From Pseudomonas pudica (lineage in GTDB: Bacteria > Pseudomonadota > Gammaproteobacteria > Pseudomonadales > Pseudomonadaceae): a stretch of DNA of 64,000 nucleotides. Location of the stretch: the NCBI RefSeq assembly GCF_015680405.1, contig NZ_JADLJS010000011.1:1-64000 (forward strand), written 5' to 3'. Position numbers and translations under genes: made by a program. Below, piece after piece: positions 17,296 to 25,857 of this stretch (positions within the stretch are counted from its first letter, which is position 1; each line of letters begins with the position of its first letter). A model generated the notes under the pieces. The model saw nothing but the letters and a program-made list of their open reading frames with translations, had not been told where the DNA came from and did not search any database.

Positions 17296-17628
17296 ATGAG
17301 CAGCCAGAACGACGATATCAGCAGCAACGTCCTGCGCCAGATGAAGGCAGGCGGTTTCGACTTCACCCAGATCCACCCCATCGAGTTCTACGCCATATTC
17401 CCCGACGAAGCAGGGGCCCGCCGTGCGGCCGGGCAGTTTCGCGGTGAATCGCTGAATGCCCAGGTGAAGGAGCTGGGCGACGGTGCCTGGCATCTGGAAC
17501 TGAGCAAGGTCATGTATGCCACCCATGGCGGGATTGGCGACTTTGAAGAGGCCTTCGAGCAGCTGGTGACACCTTATGGCGGTGAGGTGGAAGGTTGGGG
17601 GGTCAAGCAGGAGCGGCCCATAGCCTGA
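17296..17628 (+). CDS. rraB: Regulator of RNase E activity, RraB family
   Basis: Cytosolic protein of 110 residues. In E. coli RraB binds RNase E and slows decay of a subset of mRNAs. The family pattern is visible: SNVLRQMKAGGFDF, then IEFYAIFPDEAGARRAA, and KVMYATHGGIGDFEEAFEQLV in the second half, with the conserved Gly-Gly turn. AGGAGG lies seven bases before the ATG. The preceding 176-bp gap shows no obvious extra gene. Confidence 0.85.
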   Translation: MSSQNDDISSNVLRQMKAGGFDFTQIHPIEFYAIFPDEAGARRAAGQFRGESLNAQVKELGDGAWHLELSKVMYATHGGIGDFEEAFEQLVTPYGGEVEGWGVKQERPIA

Positions 17629-17640
17629 GAGTTTTGTGTT

Positions 17641-17732
17641 GCCTTCTTCGCGGGCTTGCCCGCTCCCACAGGTATCTCACGGCATTCAAGCCTGTGGTGA
17701 TCCTGTGGGAGCGGGCAAGCCCGCGAAGAAGC
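17641..17732. repeat. REP pair, GGGC..GCCC class
   Basis: Stems GGGCTTGCCC and GGGCAAGCCC between converging genes. Confidence 0.85.
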
Positions 17733-17743
17733 ACACACAGCCC

Positions 17744-18544
17744 TCAAGGCCTGCGCCCAGCCATATGCCTCAAATAGGCCAGCAATTCATCCAGCTCCGG
17801 TTCACTCAAGACACTTTCTGCAAAACCCGGCATCTTCGCCTGCGGCCACTGCCGCAAACTCTGCGGGTCACGAATCAGCTGTCGTAGATATTCGGGCCGA
17901 AAATACTCGGTCGGGTTATGCGGCACATTCAGGTCCGGCCCCACCTGTGCATCCCCCGCGCCGTTCAGCCGGTGACACGCCAGGCAGTTCTGCTGGAACA
18001 AGGCAAAGCCCCGGCGCACCGGGCTTTCGGCCGGCAGCTTCGGGTCGGGCAGCAGCGCCGGAAAACGCGCCTCGACAGAAGCCAGCTTGCGAATGGTCGA
18101 AATCTGGAACGGCCACTGTTCCGGGCGGATGCCGCTGGCCTGTGGTGCAGTCCACACCAGGTAGAACGGCCCCGCACTCGGCTTGCCCTGGCCCAGTGGT
18201 GGCCACGGCCGGCCCGGTTCTTCCACCGCCAGCCACGCCTGTGCCGGCCCGTGCTGCAACAGCGGCGCTGCCGGCATTTCGGCGGCAAAGCCGTCCAGCG
18301 CCACCGCTTGCAGATGGTCGCTGGCGCTCACGCCATCCAGCAGCGCGGCCAGCGGCACCGCCCTGTAACGCATGGGCTGCTTGTAGGAAACGTCCTGGTC
18401 GATGCTGATGTCCCGGGCCTGCGGGTGGACGAGCAGGTCTGCACTGCTCCACTCGCGCGTCGTGGCGCCCAGTTCAAGGTGCAGCTGCGCCGCCGACAGC
18501 GGCAGGCTCAGGAACAACACTAACAGTGCAAGGCAGTGGCGCAT
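17744..18544 (-). CDS. Periplasmic protein with C-terminal cytochrome c domain
   Basis: Protein of 266 residues with a signal peptide (about 1-19, cut at SAAQ-L). The N-terminal half (20-160) looks like a molybdopterin-oxidoreductase-type beta domain (TREWSSADLLVHP, YRAVPLAALLDG). The C-terminal half is a class I cytochrome c with heme motif CLACH (Cys187, His191) and a probable axial Met238 in KMPGF. It should carry electrons in the periplasm, possibly from a periplasmic oxidase. No oxidoreductase catalytic subunit is adjacent. The N-terminal reading is inference; the heme c domain is solid. Confidence 0.8.
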   Translation of the reverse strand: MRHCLALLVLFLSLPLSAAQLHLELGATTREWSSADLLVHPQARDISIDQDVSYKQPMRYRAVPLAALLDGVSASDHLQAVALDGFAAEMPAAPLLQHGPAQAWLAVEEPGRPWPPLGQGKPSAGPFYLVWTAPQASGIRPEQWPFQISTIRKLASVEARFPALLPDPKLPAESPVRRGFALFQQNCLACHRLNGAGDAQVGPDLNVPHNPTEYFRPEYLRQLIRDPQSLRQWPQAKMPGFAESVLSEPELDELLAYLRHMAGRRP

Positions 18545-18610
18545 GGGTAATCTCCGACCATCAAGGCCAGCAGGTTACCTGTGCGTTGCCTGTTGGCGCC
18601 ACAGCAGCGG

Positions 18611-18706
18611 TCAGCCGAACAAACGTGTGAGGTTCGGCAGGATCAGCAGCAAAGTCGTGGCGAAGAGAATGAGCCCAGCTTGGCGAATTTTCGATTGTCT
18701 GAACAT
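18611..18706 (-). CDS. Possible 31-residue single-helix membrane protein
   Basis: Short open frame MFRQSKIRQ... with a basic nine-residue head and one hydrophobic helix (AGLILFATTLLLILP) and a short tail. GAAGG stands about 10 bases before the ATG. It has the look of a small stress-type membrane peptide, and lies in the gap between the cytochrome gene and the amidotransferase gene. Support is only compositional. Confidence 0.4.
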   Translation of the reverse strand: MFRQSKIRQAGLILFATTLLLILPNLTRLFG

Positions 18707-19072
18707 GGCGGACCGCCTTCTTGTTGTTATTCCTGAATACCCGTTGGCTTCCTTGTCGCGCTTCGGGTCGATCGCAGTGGCGTTGCGTGACGCCTGAACT
18801 GCCTGCCTCTTGAAAGTGGATATACAACCAACAGTAGGGTGTGCGTCATCCATGTTTGAGAACCCTTTGTTCTAATGCTGTTGATCGTTGATTTCTTCTG
18901 GCTATGAGGCCAAATGCCAGCTGGCTGGCATGCTCTCGCTAGACGGTGGCGCAAGTGCCAGCAGGGCCCCGACGAAATGTGACCGTTCGTCAGTGCGGCC
19001 TACTTGCTTGTACGTGCCTTTCGCGTCAGTCTCTACAGCAGATTCCCACCCATGTCGTTCAGGACTATCCCT
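18707..19072. other. 366-bp gap with regulatory-looking repeats
   Basis: No convincing gene. It holds the perfect palindrome ATGCCAGC-TG-GCTGGCAT (18914-18931) and the sequence ACCGTTCGTCAG (18982-18993), close to an AlgR-type box, about 90 bases before the amidotransferase start. Confidence 0.5.
18914..18931. promoter_or_regulatory. Perfect 8-bp-arm palindrome
   Basis: ATGCCAGC-TG-GCTGGCAT, about 140 bases before the amidotransferase start; operator candidate with unknown binder. Confidence 0.4.
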
Positions 19073-19804
19073 ATGTCGTTACGCATCTGCATCCTTGAAA
19101 CCGATGTCCTGCGACCGGAGTTGACCGCGCAGTACCAGGGCTACGGCAGGATGTTCGAGCAGCTCTTCTCGCGTCAGCCGATCGCCGCCGAATTTCGTGT
19201 GTACAACGTGATGAACGGCGATTACCCCGCCGACAACGAGGTGTTCGATGCCTACCTGGTGACGGGCAGCAAGGCCGACTCGTTTGGTACCGACCCGTGG
19301 ATCCAGACGCTCAAGGCCTACCTGTTGAAGCTGTACGAGCGTGGCGAGAAGCTGCTGGGTGTGTGTTTCGGCCACCAGTTGCTGGCGTTGACCCTGGGTG
19401 GCAAGGCCGAGCGTGCCGAGCAGGGCTGGGGCGTGGGTATCCATCGCTATTCGCTGGCAGCCCATGCGCCCTGGATGGACCCGGAGGTATCGGAGCTGAC
19501 CTTGCTGATCAGCCACCAGGACCAGGTGACCGAGCTGCCGGAAGGCGCCACGGTGATCGCCTCCAGCGACTTCTGCCCGAACGCGGCGTACCACATTCGT
19601 GACCAGGTGCTGTGCTTCCAGGGGCACCCGGAGTTCGTGCACGACTACTCCCGCGCACTGCTCGATGCGCGCCAGGAGTATCTGGGTGATGAGGTGTACC
19701 ACAAGGCCGTGGCCAGCCTGGCCACCGAGCACCAGGGCGACCTGGTGGGGAAGTGGATGTTGCGGTTTATCCAGCAGCCGGTGAGCAAGCACGACGCGGC
19801 GTGA
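19073..19804 (+). CDS. Class I glutamine amidotransferase-like protein
   Basis: Cytosolic protein of 243 residues with the glutaminase triad: Cys98 in GVCFGHQ, His185 and Glu187 in CFQGHPEF. The conserved ISHQDQV loop (147-153) is also present. It is free-standing, like GMP-synthase-type amidotransferases or the gamma-glutamyl hydrolase-like PuuD relatives. It may hydrolyse a gamma-glutamyl compound or supply ammonia to an unknown partner. ATG 19073 has AGGA eight bases upstream; an ATG seven codons earlier lacks a ribosome site. Confidence 0.85.
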   Translation: MSLRICILETDVLRPELTAQYQGYGRMFEQLFSRQPIAAEFRVYNVMNGDYPADNEVFDAYLVTGSKADSFGTDPWIQTLKAYLLKLYERGEKLLGVCFGHQLLALTLGGKAERAEQGWGVGIHRYSLAAHAPWMDPEVSELTLLISHQDQVTELPEGATVIASSDFCPNAAYHIRDQVLCFQGHPEFVHDYSRALLDARQEYLGDEVYHKAVASLATEHQGDLVGKWMLRFIQQPVSKHDAA

Positions 19805-19837
19805 GGGCCCCGGGGCCGCAAAGCGGTCCCGACAATC

Positions 19838-20809
19838 TCAAAGCCAGCCAGACTTCTTGAAGCTGGCATACAACGCGGTACAACCCAGCCCGATCACCCC
19901 CAGCACCCCGAAATACCCATAGTGCCACCCCAGCTCCGGCATGTTCTGGAAGTTCATCCCGTAAATGCCGGCAATTGCGGTGGGGAACGCCAGGATCGCC
20001 GCCCAGGCTGCAAACTTGCGTTGCACGATGCTCTGCCGTGACGACTCCAGCAGCATGCCGATCTCGATGGTCTGGCTGGCGATGTCGCGGATGCCAGCCA
20101 GGTCTTCCATCTGCCGTGTCACGTGGATCTGCACATCACGGAAGTACGGGCGCATGTTCTTGTCGATGAACGGGAAGCTCAGGCGCTGCAGTTCCTCGCT
20201 CACTTCCACCATCGGTGCCACGTAGCGGCGCAGGCGCAGGATGTCGCGGCGCAGGCTGTGCAGGCGGCGGATATCGTCCTCTTGCAGCGAACCGCCAAGC
20301 ACGCTCTGCTCCAGCTCTTCGATCTCGCCATGAATGGCCTCGCTGACCGGCTGGTAGTTCTCGGTGACGAAGTCGAGCAGGGCGTACAGCACGAAGTCTT
20401 CGCCGTGCTCCAGCAGCAACGGCCGCGCCTCGCAGCGCTGGCGTACCAGGGCATAGGATTTGGAGTGGCCGTTGCGGCAGGTGATGATGTAGCCGTTGCC
20501 GGCGAAGATGTGGGTTTCGATGAACTCCAGCTTGCCTTCGTGGCGCACCGGCGAGTAGGTGACGATGAACAGGGCGTCGCCAAAGGTTTCCAACTTGGGC
20601 CGGCTGTGCTTTTCCAGGGCGTCTTCGATGGCCAGCTCGTGCAGGTTGAACTGGCACTGCAGGTTGGCCAGTTCCTCTGCGTTGGGCTCTTCAAGGCCGA
20701 TCCATACAAAGTGCCCTGGCTTGCGCGCCCATTCGCTGCCTTCATCGATGCTGATGTTGGTGACCTTTCTGCCGGCGCTGTACACCGCCGATGCCACGAC
20801 TCGACCCAT
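19838..20809 (-). CDS. CorA-family divalent cation channel
   Basis: Inner-membrane protein of 323 residues. A large cytoplasmic funnel domain (1-260) is followed by a pore helix ending in the family signature GMN (YGMNFQNMPELGW) and a second helix ending in a basic tail (FKKSGWL). CorA channels move magnesium, and sometimes cobalt or nickel. The start is uncertain: ATG 20809 is used, but an in-frame GTG nine codons earlier (20836) is possible; neither has a strong ribosome site. Confidence 0.9.
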   Translation of the reverse strand: MGRVVASAVYSAGRKVTNISIDEGSEWARKPGHFVWIGLEEPNAEELANLQCQFNLHELAIEDALEKHSRPKLETFGDALFIVTYSPVRHEGKLEFIETHIFAGNGYIITCRNGHSKSYALVRQRCEARPLLLEHGEDFVLYALLDFVTENYQPVSEAIHGEIEELEQSVLGGSLQEDDIRRLHSLRRDILRLRRYVAPMVEVSEELQRLSFPFIDKNMRPYFRDVQIHVTRQMEDLAGIRDIASQTIEIGMLLESSRQSIVQRKFAAWAAILAFPTAIAGIYGMNFQNMPELGWHYGYFGVLGVIGLGCTALYASFKKSGWL

Positions 20810-20873
20810 GGTTGTTCGCTTATTCCGGTTGGACACGGGTTACAGCTTGGGCTGTAGTGGGCGCAAGAGCAAC

Positions 20874-21593
20874 CTAGCGCTTGGCCAGTTCCCCTTCCAT
20901 GCGGTCGATGCATTGCTGCATCTGCCCCCGGCATTGTTCGATCAGCGCTGGCAGGTCCTGCAGGGTCATGCCCGCCGTGGCGATCGGTGGCAGCGAGCGT
21001 ACGATCACCGTGCGCTGGCGCCAGCTGTTCAGGCTCAGGCGCCCGGCATAGCGGCTGACGCAGACTGGCACGATCGGCACACCGGCCTCGATGGCCATGT
21101 GAAACGCGCCTTTCTTGAAGGCCAGCAGGTGCTCGCCGGGGTTGCGCGTGCCCTCGGGGAAAATCCAGATCGAGGTGTCGTCCTGAAGGACCCGGGTGGT
21201 CTTCTGCATGGCCTTGCGTGCCTGGTAGGCGTTCTTGCGGTCGACCAGCACGTTGCCACCCAGCCAGAACAACTGGCCGAACAGCGGGATCCAGCCCAGG
21301 CTTTTCTTGCCGATGGCGACGGTGCGCTGCGGCACCACCTGGCCCAGCACGAACAGGTCGAAGTTGGACTGGTGGTTGGCGACGATCACGCAGCCTGGCG
21401 GCTGGTCCCACAGCGGGCCGACTTCGGCCTTGACCCTGATACGCATCAGCCAGGTGGCCGGCAGGCTGTAGAGGCGTGCGAACACGCGGCTGTTATCGGG
21501 GTTGAAGGGGCGGCACAGGCCGATGACCAGGCCCAAGGTGCCAACGGCAAGGAAATGCAGCGCCAGCAGGAACATGCGCAATGAATAAAGCAT
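20874..21593 (-). CDS. 1-acyl-sn-glycerol-3-phosphate acyltransferase
   Basis: Inner-membrane enzyme of 239 residues of the PlsC/LPLAT family, moving an acyl group to lysophosphatidate in phospholipid synthesis. The catalytic motif NHQSNFD (NHx4D) and the phosphate-binding FPEGTRN are both present, after an N-terminal hydrophobic anchor (about 7-25). ATG 21593 is chosen; an in-frame GTG four codons upstream is possible. Pseudomonads carry several PlsC paralogues, so which acyl chains this one prefers is unknown. Confidence 0.9.
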   Translation of the reverse strand: MLYSLRMFLLALHFLAVGTLGLVIGLCRPFNPDNSRVFARLYSLPATWLMRIRVKAEVGPLWDQPPGCVIVANHQSNFDLFVLGQVVPQRTVAIGKKSLGWIPLFGQLFWLGGNVLVDRKNAYQARKAMQKTTRVLQDDTSIWIFPEGTRNPGEHLLAFKKGAFHMAIEAGVPIVPVCVSRYAGRLSLNSWRQRTVIVRSLPPIATAGMTLQDLPALIEQCRGQMQQCIDRMEGELAKR

Positions 21594-21674
21594 GGTACGA
21601 CTCACACCAGACAGTCGCCGGGCAGTGTACGGCTGTGCACTGGTTGGGGCAAACCCGAGGTGTGAACCTGTGAT

Positions 21675-21770
21675 GGCCCTTTCGCGGGTGAACCCCCTCC
21701 CACAGGATCACCACACCTTCAAGGTTGGGAGTTCCCTGTGGTAGCGGGTTCACCCGCGAAGAGGCCGGCA
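21675..21770. repeat. REP pair, GGGTTCACCC class
   Basis: Stems GGGTGAACCC (left, with one substitution nearby) and GGGTTCACCC (right). It lies between the crotonase and acyltransferase genes, both on the minus strand. Confidence 0.8.
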
Positions 21771-21773
21771 ATG

Positions 21774-22463
21774 TCAACCCATATGCTGCTGGTCCAGCTC
21801 GATCGCCTTGTCCAACGCTTCCAGCAACCCTTTGCGCACCTTCAGCTTGGTGTTCTTGTGCGCCAGCATGTTCAGCTTCTTCAGCTCCCAAGCCGCCGCC
21901 AGTGCCGCATCCTGCAACTGCTCGGCCGGCACCACCTTGTCGAGGAAGCCGGCGTCCACCGCGCCCTGCGGGTCAAACACCTCGGCATTGATCACCGAGC
22001 GGTGGAAGGCCGAGCGGCGCAGGCGGTCGCGGGCCAGTTCGATGCCGGCATGGTGCATGGTCATGCCGATCTGCACTTCGTTCAGGCAAACCTTGTACGG
22101 CCCTTCGACGCCAATGCGATAGTCGCCCGAAAGCAGCAGGAAGGCGCCCTTGGCCACGGCATTGCCTGGGCAGGCGACCACCACGGGGAACGGGTGCGAC
22201 AGCAGGCGGCGGGCGAGGGTGGAGCCGGCGGTGACCAGGCTGATCGCCTCCTTGGGGCCGCTGGTCATCACCTTGAGGTCGTAGCCGCCAGACAGAATGC
22301 CGGGCTGCCCGGTGATGATCACCACCGCGCGTTCTTCCGTGGCGCGGTCGAGCGCGGCGTTGAAGGCGGCGATAACGTCGGGCGAGATGGCGTTGACCTT
22401 GCCGTTGTTCAGGGTAAGGGTGACGATGCCGTCTTCGGCGTGGTAGGTAATCAGCTCGCTCAT
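21774..22463 (-). CDS. Crotonase/enoyl-CoA hydratase family protein
   Basis: Protein of 229 residues with the crotonase fold. The oxyanion-hole segments are visible as ILSGGYDLK and CPGNAVAKGAFLLLSGDYRIG. Glutamates of the hydratase active site are not clearly placed, so it may be an isomerase, hydrolase or hydratase acting on an acyl-CoA. A CTGAC-N6-GTCAG inverted repeat (22531-22546), of TetR-operator look, lies about 70 bases upstream. Confidence 0.85.
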   Translation of the reverse strand: MSELITYHAEDGIVTLTLNNGKVNAISPDVIAAFNAALDRATEERAVVIITGQPGILSGGYDLKVMTSGPKEAISLVTAGSTLARRLLSHPFPVVVACPGNAVAKGAFLLLSGDYRIGVEGPYKVCLNEVQIGMTMHHAGIELARDRLRRSAFHRSVINAEVFDPQGAVDAGFLDKVVPAEQLQDAALAAAWELKKLNMLAHKNTKLKVRKGLLEALDKAIELDQQHMG

Positions 22464-22530
22464 GGCAGAGTCCTTTTGTTGGCGTGGCGACGACGTTACC
22501 CAGCGCCAGGGGCGAGGTAAAGCAGTAAGG

Positions 22531-22546
22531 CTGACTGGTCGGTCAG
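22531..22546. promoter_or_regulatory. Inverted repeat CTGAC-N6-GTCAG
   Basis: Short palindrome upstream of the crotonase gene, resembling TetR-family operators. Arms are only 5 bp, so this is tentative. Confidence 0.3.
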
Positions 22547-22595
22547 CGTTCGCCGGGGCTCAAATGCAAATGCATGAAAAAATTGAAAAAAATGC

Positions 22596-22624
22596 TTGCC
22601 AAAGGGAAGCTCTTTCACTAAATT
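22596..22624 (+). promoter_or_regulatory. Sigma70 promoter of tRNA-Ser
   Basis: TTGCCA (22596-22601), 17-bp spacer, TAAATT (22619-22624), then a GC-rich discriminator GCGCACC, typical of stable-RNA promoters. Confidence 0.7.
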
Positions 22625-22661
22625 AGCGCACCTCGACAGGCTGCAAGGCTTGAAGAGCAAC

Positions 22662-22751
22662 GGTGAAGTGTCCGAGTGGTCGAAGGAGCACGCCTGGAAA
22701 GTGTGTATACGAGAAATCGTATCAAGGGTTCAAATCCCTTCTTCACCGCCA
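22662..22751 (+). tRNA. tRNA-Ser(GGA)
   Basis: A 90-base tRNA with a 7-bp acceptor stem GGTGAAG/CTTCACC, discriminator G and encoded CCA. The anticodon loop CTGGAAA gives anticodon GGA (reads UCC/UCU). A long variable arm marks it as a serine tRNA. A T-arm with GGTTCAAATC is present. Confidence 0.95.
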
Positions 22752-22763
22752 CATTCTACGAAG

Positions 22764-22800
22764 AGCCCTCGAGCTGAGAAGCCGGGGGCTTTTTGTTTTT
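22764..22800 (+). terminator. Terminator after tRNA-Ser
   Basis: Hairpin with arms AGCCC/GGGCT, extended by mismatched bases, followed by TTTTGTTTTT. Confidence 0.75.
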
Positions 22801-22810
22801 GGGGCCTTTG

Positions 22811-22914
22811 GGGGCCGCTTTGCGGCCCTTTCGCGACACAAGGCCGCTCCTACAAGCGTGCGCGGTCCCCTGTAGGAGCGGCCTTGTGTCGCGAAAGGGC
22901 TGCAAAGCAGCCCC
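22811..22914. repeat. REP pair, GGCCTTGTGTCGCGAAAGGGC class
   Basis: Two long inverted units, close to the start of the TonB-receptor 3' end and downstream of tRNA-Ser. Confidence 0.8.
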
Positions 22915-22921
22915 AAAAAAT

Positions 22922-25054
22922 CTAGAAGGTGACCGAAGCCGAAAGCCGAGCCGTCCGCGGCGCCCCCTGGAACAGGTAGTTATCCCCCAGGTAATCCCCC
23001 ACATCGCGCCAATAACGCTTGTCGAACACGTTATCCACAGTCAGCCGCAGCACCGTGTCATACCCACCAATGCGCGTGCGGTAGCGGCTACCCACATCGA
23101 ACACCGTATACCCACCAACTTCTACATTCCCCGCCTGGCTCGCATACTTGCTGGCGCTGTAGCGCGCCCCGCCCAGCAGTGCCAAGCCCGGTACCGGCAG
23201 GGTGTATTCCGCCTGCAGCGCCGCCCGGAACCTGGGCACGTTGATTGCCTGGTGGCCTTCATAGGCATCGGTGTCGCTGTTCTGCACCCGCGCCCGAATC
23301 GCCGCAGCGCTGGCCTGCACCTGCAGGTTCGAGGTCACCCAGCCGCTGGCGCCCAGCTCCAGGCCGGTGTTCTTTTGCTGACCTTGTTGCACATAGGTAA
23401 AAGTGCCGGCGCCGTCCGGGCGCGCGTATTGGTATGCCTGGCGTATCTGGAACAGTGCGGCGCTGAAGCTCAGGCCTTGCCAGTCATGCTTGAGGCCCAG
23501 TTCCAGTTGGTGCGATGTCGTCGGAACGAGGATTTCGAATCTGTTCTCGGCGAACCACGGTGCGGTACCGCCTGCCGACAGGCCTTTGGAGTAGCTGGCA
23601 TATACCGTGGTATCCGGCTGCGGCTTGTAGATAAGCGCAGCGTTGGGCAGCAACTTGTACTGTCGGGTATGGCGGCCGGCAACGCCGTCCTCATTCCAGG
23701 TTTTCTCGTCCAGGCGTACTTCGCGGGCACCCAGCAGTGTCTGCCATTGCTCGTTGAAGCTGATGCGGTCGCTCACGAACAGCCCGTACTGGCGGCTGTC
23801 CAGGCGTCGTTCGCTAGACCCGATGGGTTTGTCGGATGGGTCAAAGCCTGGCGCACCGGTGTGGATGTTGCCTGTACCTACCCATTCCATATAGCTGGGG
23901 CGCTGGTCCAGCGTGCGCCGCTGTGCACTGGTGCCCACGCTCAGCTCATGCCCTACGCCCAGCGCATCGAAACGCCCGTTGAGCACGGCCTGCGCCTCGT
24001 CGGTACGGCGGGTGTCGTCGGGGCTGCGGAAGTCGTAGATGTCGTAGTCGCCGTTTCTGCCGAAGAACGCGCCTTCGCTCGAGCCCCAGGCAAACGAGCT
24101 GTAGTCATCTATCACCACCTTGCTGCGCGAGGCGCTCAAGGTCCCGGTCCAGGCTTCGTTGAAACGATACTCGAAGCGCCCACCCAGGTTCAGCGAGTCA
24201 TTCTGCACCGGCTTGGCCCAGTGCTGGTAGGCCAGGCGGTCGTCGGGGTCGATGCCATGGGGTACTTCGCTGCCACCGAGCAGTTGGTAACCCGGCACCG
24301 AGCGCTGTTCGCGGTGCTGGTATTCGGCATCCAGCTGCAGGGTGGCATCCGGGTTGATCTGCCAGTCGAAGGCCAGCGAGGCGAAGTCGCGCTTGCCATC
24401 GGCGTGGTCGACGTAGGAGCGGATGTCTTCATGGGCCAGGTTGGCCCGCAGGCCGAACTGCCGCTCGCTGCCGAACCAGCCGCCCAGGTCGGTGGCCAGG
24501 TAGCGCTCGCCTTGTTCGTTGGTCGACACCGTGACGCTGCGCACGTCTTCGGCGCGCTTGGTCACGTAGTTGACCAGGCCTCCCGGCTCCGACACGCCGC
24601 TCTGCAGCCCGGACAGACCCTTGAGCACCTCCACCTGCTGCTTGTTCTCCAGAGCCACGTTCTGCTCGCCGGTGATGGTCTGGCCATTGATGCGGTAGCT
24701 GCTGGCGGCATTCAGCTCGAAGCCGCGCACGTTGAAGTTTTCGTAGTAGCCGATGGGGGCGTAGCTTTCGCCCACCGAGGCGTCGCTTTGCAGCACTTCG
24801 CTGAGCTGGCGCACCTGGCGGTCTTCCAGCAGTTGCTGGCTGAACACACTGATCGAGGCCGGGGTGTCGAGCAGGGGCGCGGGCTGGAAGCCGCCTACTG
24901 CTGCCTGGCGTACCTGATAGCCGTCGTTGGTGTAGGTATCGGACACCTGCAGCGGGGCCAATAGCACGCTGTCTTCGGCAAGCACATGGGGGCAATGCAG
25001 GGCCAGGCCCAGACTGAGCAGGCTCAGGGGCAGGCAGGGATGACGCGGGGGCAT
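22922..25054 (-). CDS. TonB-dependent siderophore receptor
   Basis: Outer-membrane receptor of 710 residues. A signal peptide (about 1-25, cut near VLA-ED) leads straight into a plug domain (about 35-150), without the extra N-terminal signalling domain of transducers. The C-terminal beta-barrel ends in the aromatic SVTF motif expected for BamA recognition. It should import an iron-siderophore complex with TonB; the ligand cannot be read. AGGAG precedes the ATG at 25054 by nine bases. No Fur box was recognised by eye. Confidence 0.9.
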   Translation of the reverse strand: MPPRHPCLPLSLLSLGLALHCPHVLAEDSVLLAPLQVSDTYTNDGYQVRQAAVGGFQPAPLLDTPASISVFSQQLLEDRQVRQLSEVLQSDASVGESYAPIGYYENFNVRGFELNAASSYRINGQTITGEQNVALENKQQVEVLKGLSGLQSGVSEPGGLVNYVTKRAEDVRSVTVSTNEQGERYLATDLGGWFGSERQFGLRANLAHEDIRSYVDHADGKRDFASLAFDWQINPDATLQLDAEYQHREQRSVPGYQLLGGSEVPHGIDPDDRLAYQHWAKPVQNDSLNLGGRFEYRFNEAWTGTLSASRSKVVIDDYSSFAWGSSEGAFFGRNGDYDIYDFRSPDDTRRTDEAQAVLNGRFDALGVGHELSVGTSAQRRTLDQRPSYMEWVGTGNIHTGAPGFDPSDKPIGSSERRLDSRQYGLFVSDRISFNEQWQTLLGAREVRLDEKTWNEDGVAGRHTRQYKLLPNAALIYKPQPDTTVYASYSKGLSAGGTAPWFAENRFEILVPTTSHQLELGLKHDWQGLSFSAALFQIRQAYQYARPDGAGTFTYVQQGQQKNTGLELGASGWVTSNLQVQASAAAIRARVQNSDTDAYEGHQAINVPRFRAALQAEYTLPVPGLALLGGARYSASKYASQAGNVEVGGYTVFDVGSRYRTRIGGYDTVLRLTVDNVFDKRYWRDVGDYLGDNYLFQGAPRTARLSASVTF

Positions 25055-25087
25055 GCGGTGGGGCTCCTGGATGCGCGACACCTTAGC

Positions 25088-25190
25088 GGGCCCCTTCGTG
25101 GATAAACCCGCTCCCACAAGAAAATCACTATCCTCAGGTGCAGTGATATCCCTGTGGGAGCGGGTTCACCCGCGAAGGGGCCGGCACAGG
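25088..25190. repeat. REP pair, GGGTTCACCC class
   Basis: Stems GGATAAACCC and GGGTTCACCC; the left arm is partly decayed. Confidence 0.75.
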
Positions 25191-25194
25191 CCAT

Positions 25195-25222
25195 GAAAAA
25201 GGCGGCATCTTACAGCCGCCTT
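25195..25222 (-). terminator. Terminator of the 126-residue protein gene
   Basis: On the minus strand: AAGGCGGC, loop TGTAAGAT, GCCGCCTT, then TTTC. Confidence 0.75.
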
Positions 25223-25256
25223 CAACATAAAACGATCCGGGCCCAGCGATAACCTG

Positions 25257-25637
25257 TCAGCCTCTGCGGGCCGGCCGCCTGTGCTGCCGCCAGTTGTCAT
25301 CGATCTTCGACCAGGTCTTGCCATCGGTAATTGCCATGAGCTTGCGCCCGTCCTTGAAAGTGGCCAGGAAGGTGGCTTCCTCTTCCTTGCCACCCAGCCA
25401 CAGCCCAGCCAGCAACCCCACCGGCCCGGCCACCAGGGCCCCGGCCACGCCCCAACCCAGGGCACTGCCCAGGCTACGGCTGGATTCCAGGCTGGCCAGC
25501 CGCAGGTCGCTGATGCGTGCCAGGGAAATCCGCTCGCCCGGGGAGGGGCTGCGCGGGGTCTTGAGTGTGAGCGATCCGTTGCGATACTCGCCTTCGCCTT
25601 GCAAGAAATCGCCGGATTGCACCGTGAGTCTTGTCAT
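25257..25637 (-). CDS. Glycine-rich small membrane protein, unknown role
   Basis: Protein of 126 residues that I do not recognise. A beta-rich N-terminus (LTVQSGDFLQGEGEYRNGSL) is followed by one glycine/alanine-rich transmembrane segment (about 55-82, LGWGVAGALVAGPVGLLAGLW), then a C-terminal domain with TFKDGRKLMAITDGKTW and a very basic tail. It has its own terminator, so it is a single-gene unit. Confidence 0.65.
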   Translation of the reverse strand: MTRLTVQSGDFLQGEGEYRNGSLTLKTPRSPSPGERISLARISDLRLASLESSRSLGSALGWGVAGALVAGPVGLLAGLWLGGKEEEATFLATFKDGRKLMAITDGKTWSKIDDNWRQHRRPARRG

Positions 25638-25752
25638 AACGTCGTCCTGTCAGGAAAAGGGCATTGACCAGCGCCTACTGAGCGCTGCCCGGGCAGCCAA
25701 GTCAACGGCCATGCGACAGAGGGTCGTGCGGTGCATTGTCGCCATGGCTAAT

Positions 25753-25840
25753 GGCCTCTTCGCGGGCATGCCCGCTCCCACAGGTACATCACATGCTTCA
25801 TGCCAGTGACAAACCTGTGGGAGCGGGCGTGCCCGCGAAG
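25753..25840. repeat. REP pair, GGGC..GCCC class
   Basis: Stems GGGCATGCCC and GGGCGTGCCC, between two minus-strand genes. Confidence 0.85.
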
Positions 25841-25857
25841 AATCCAACAAAAATTTT

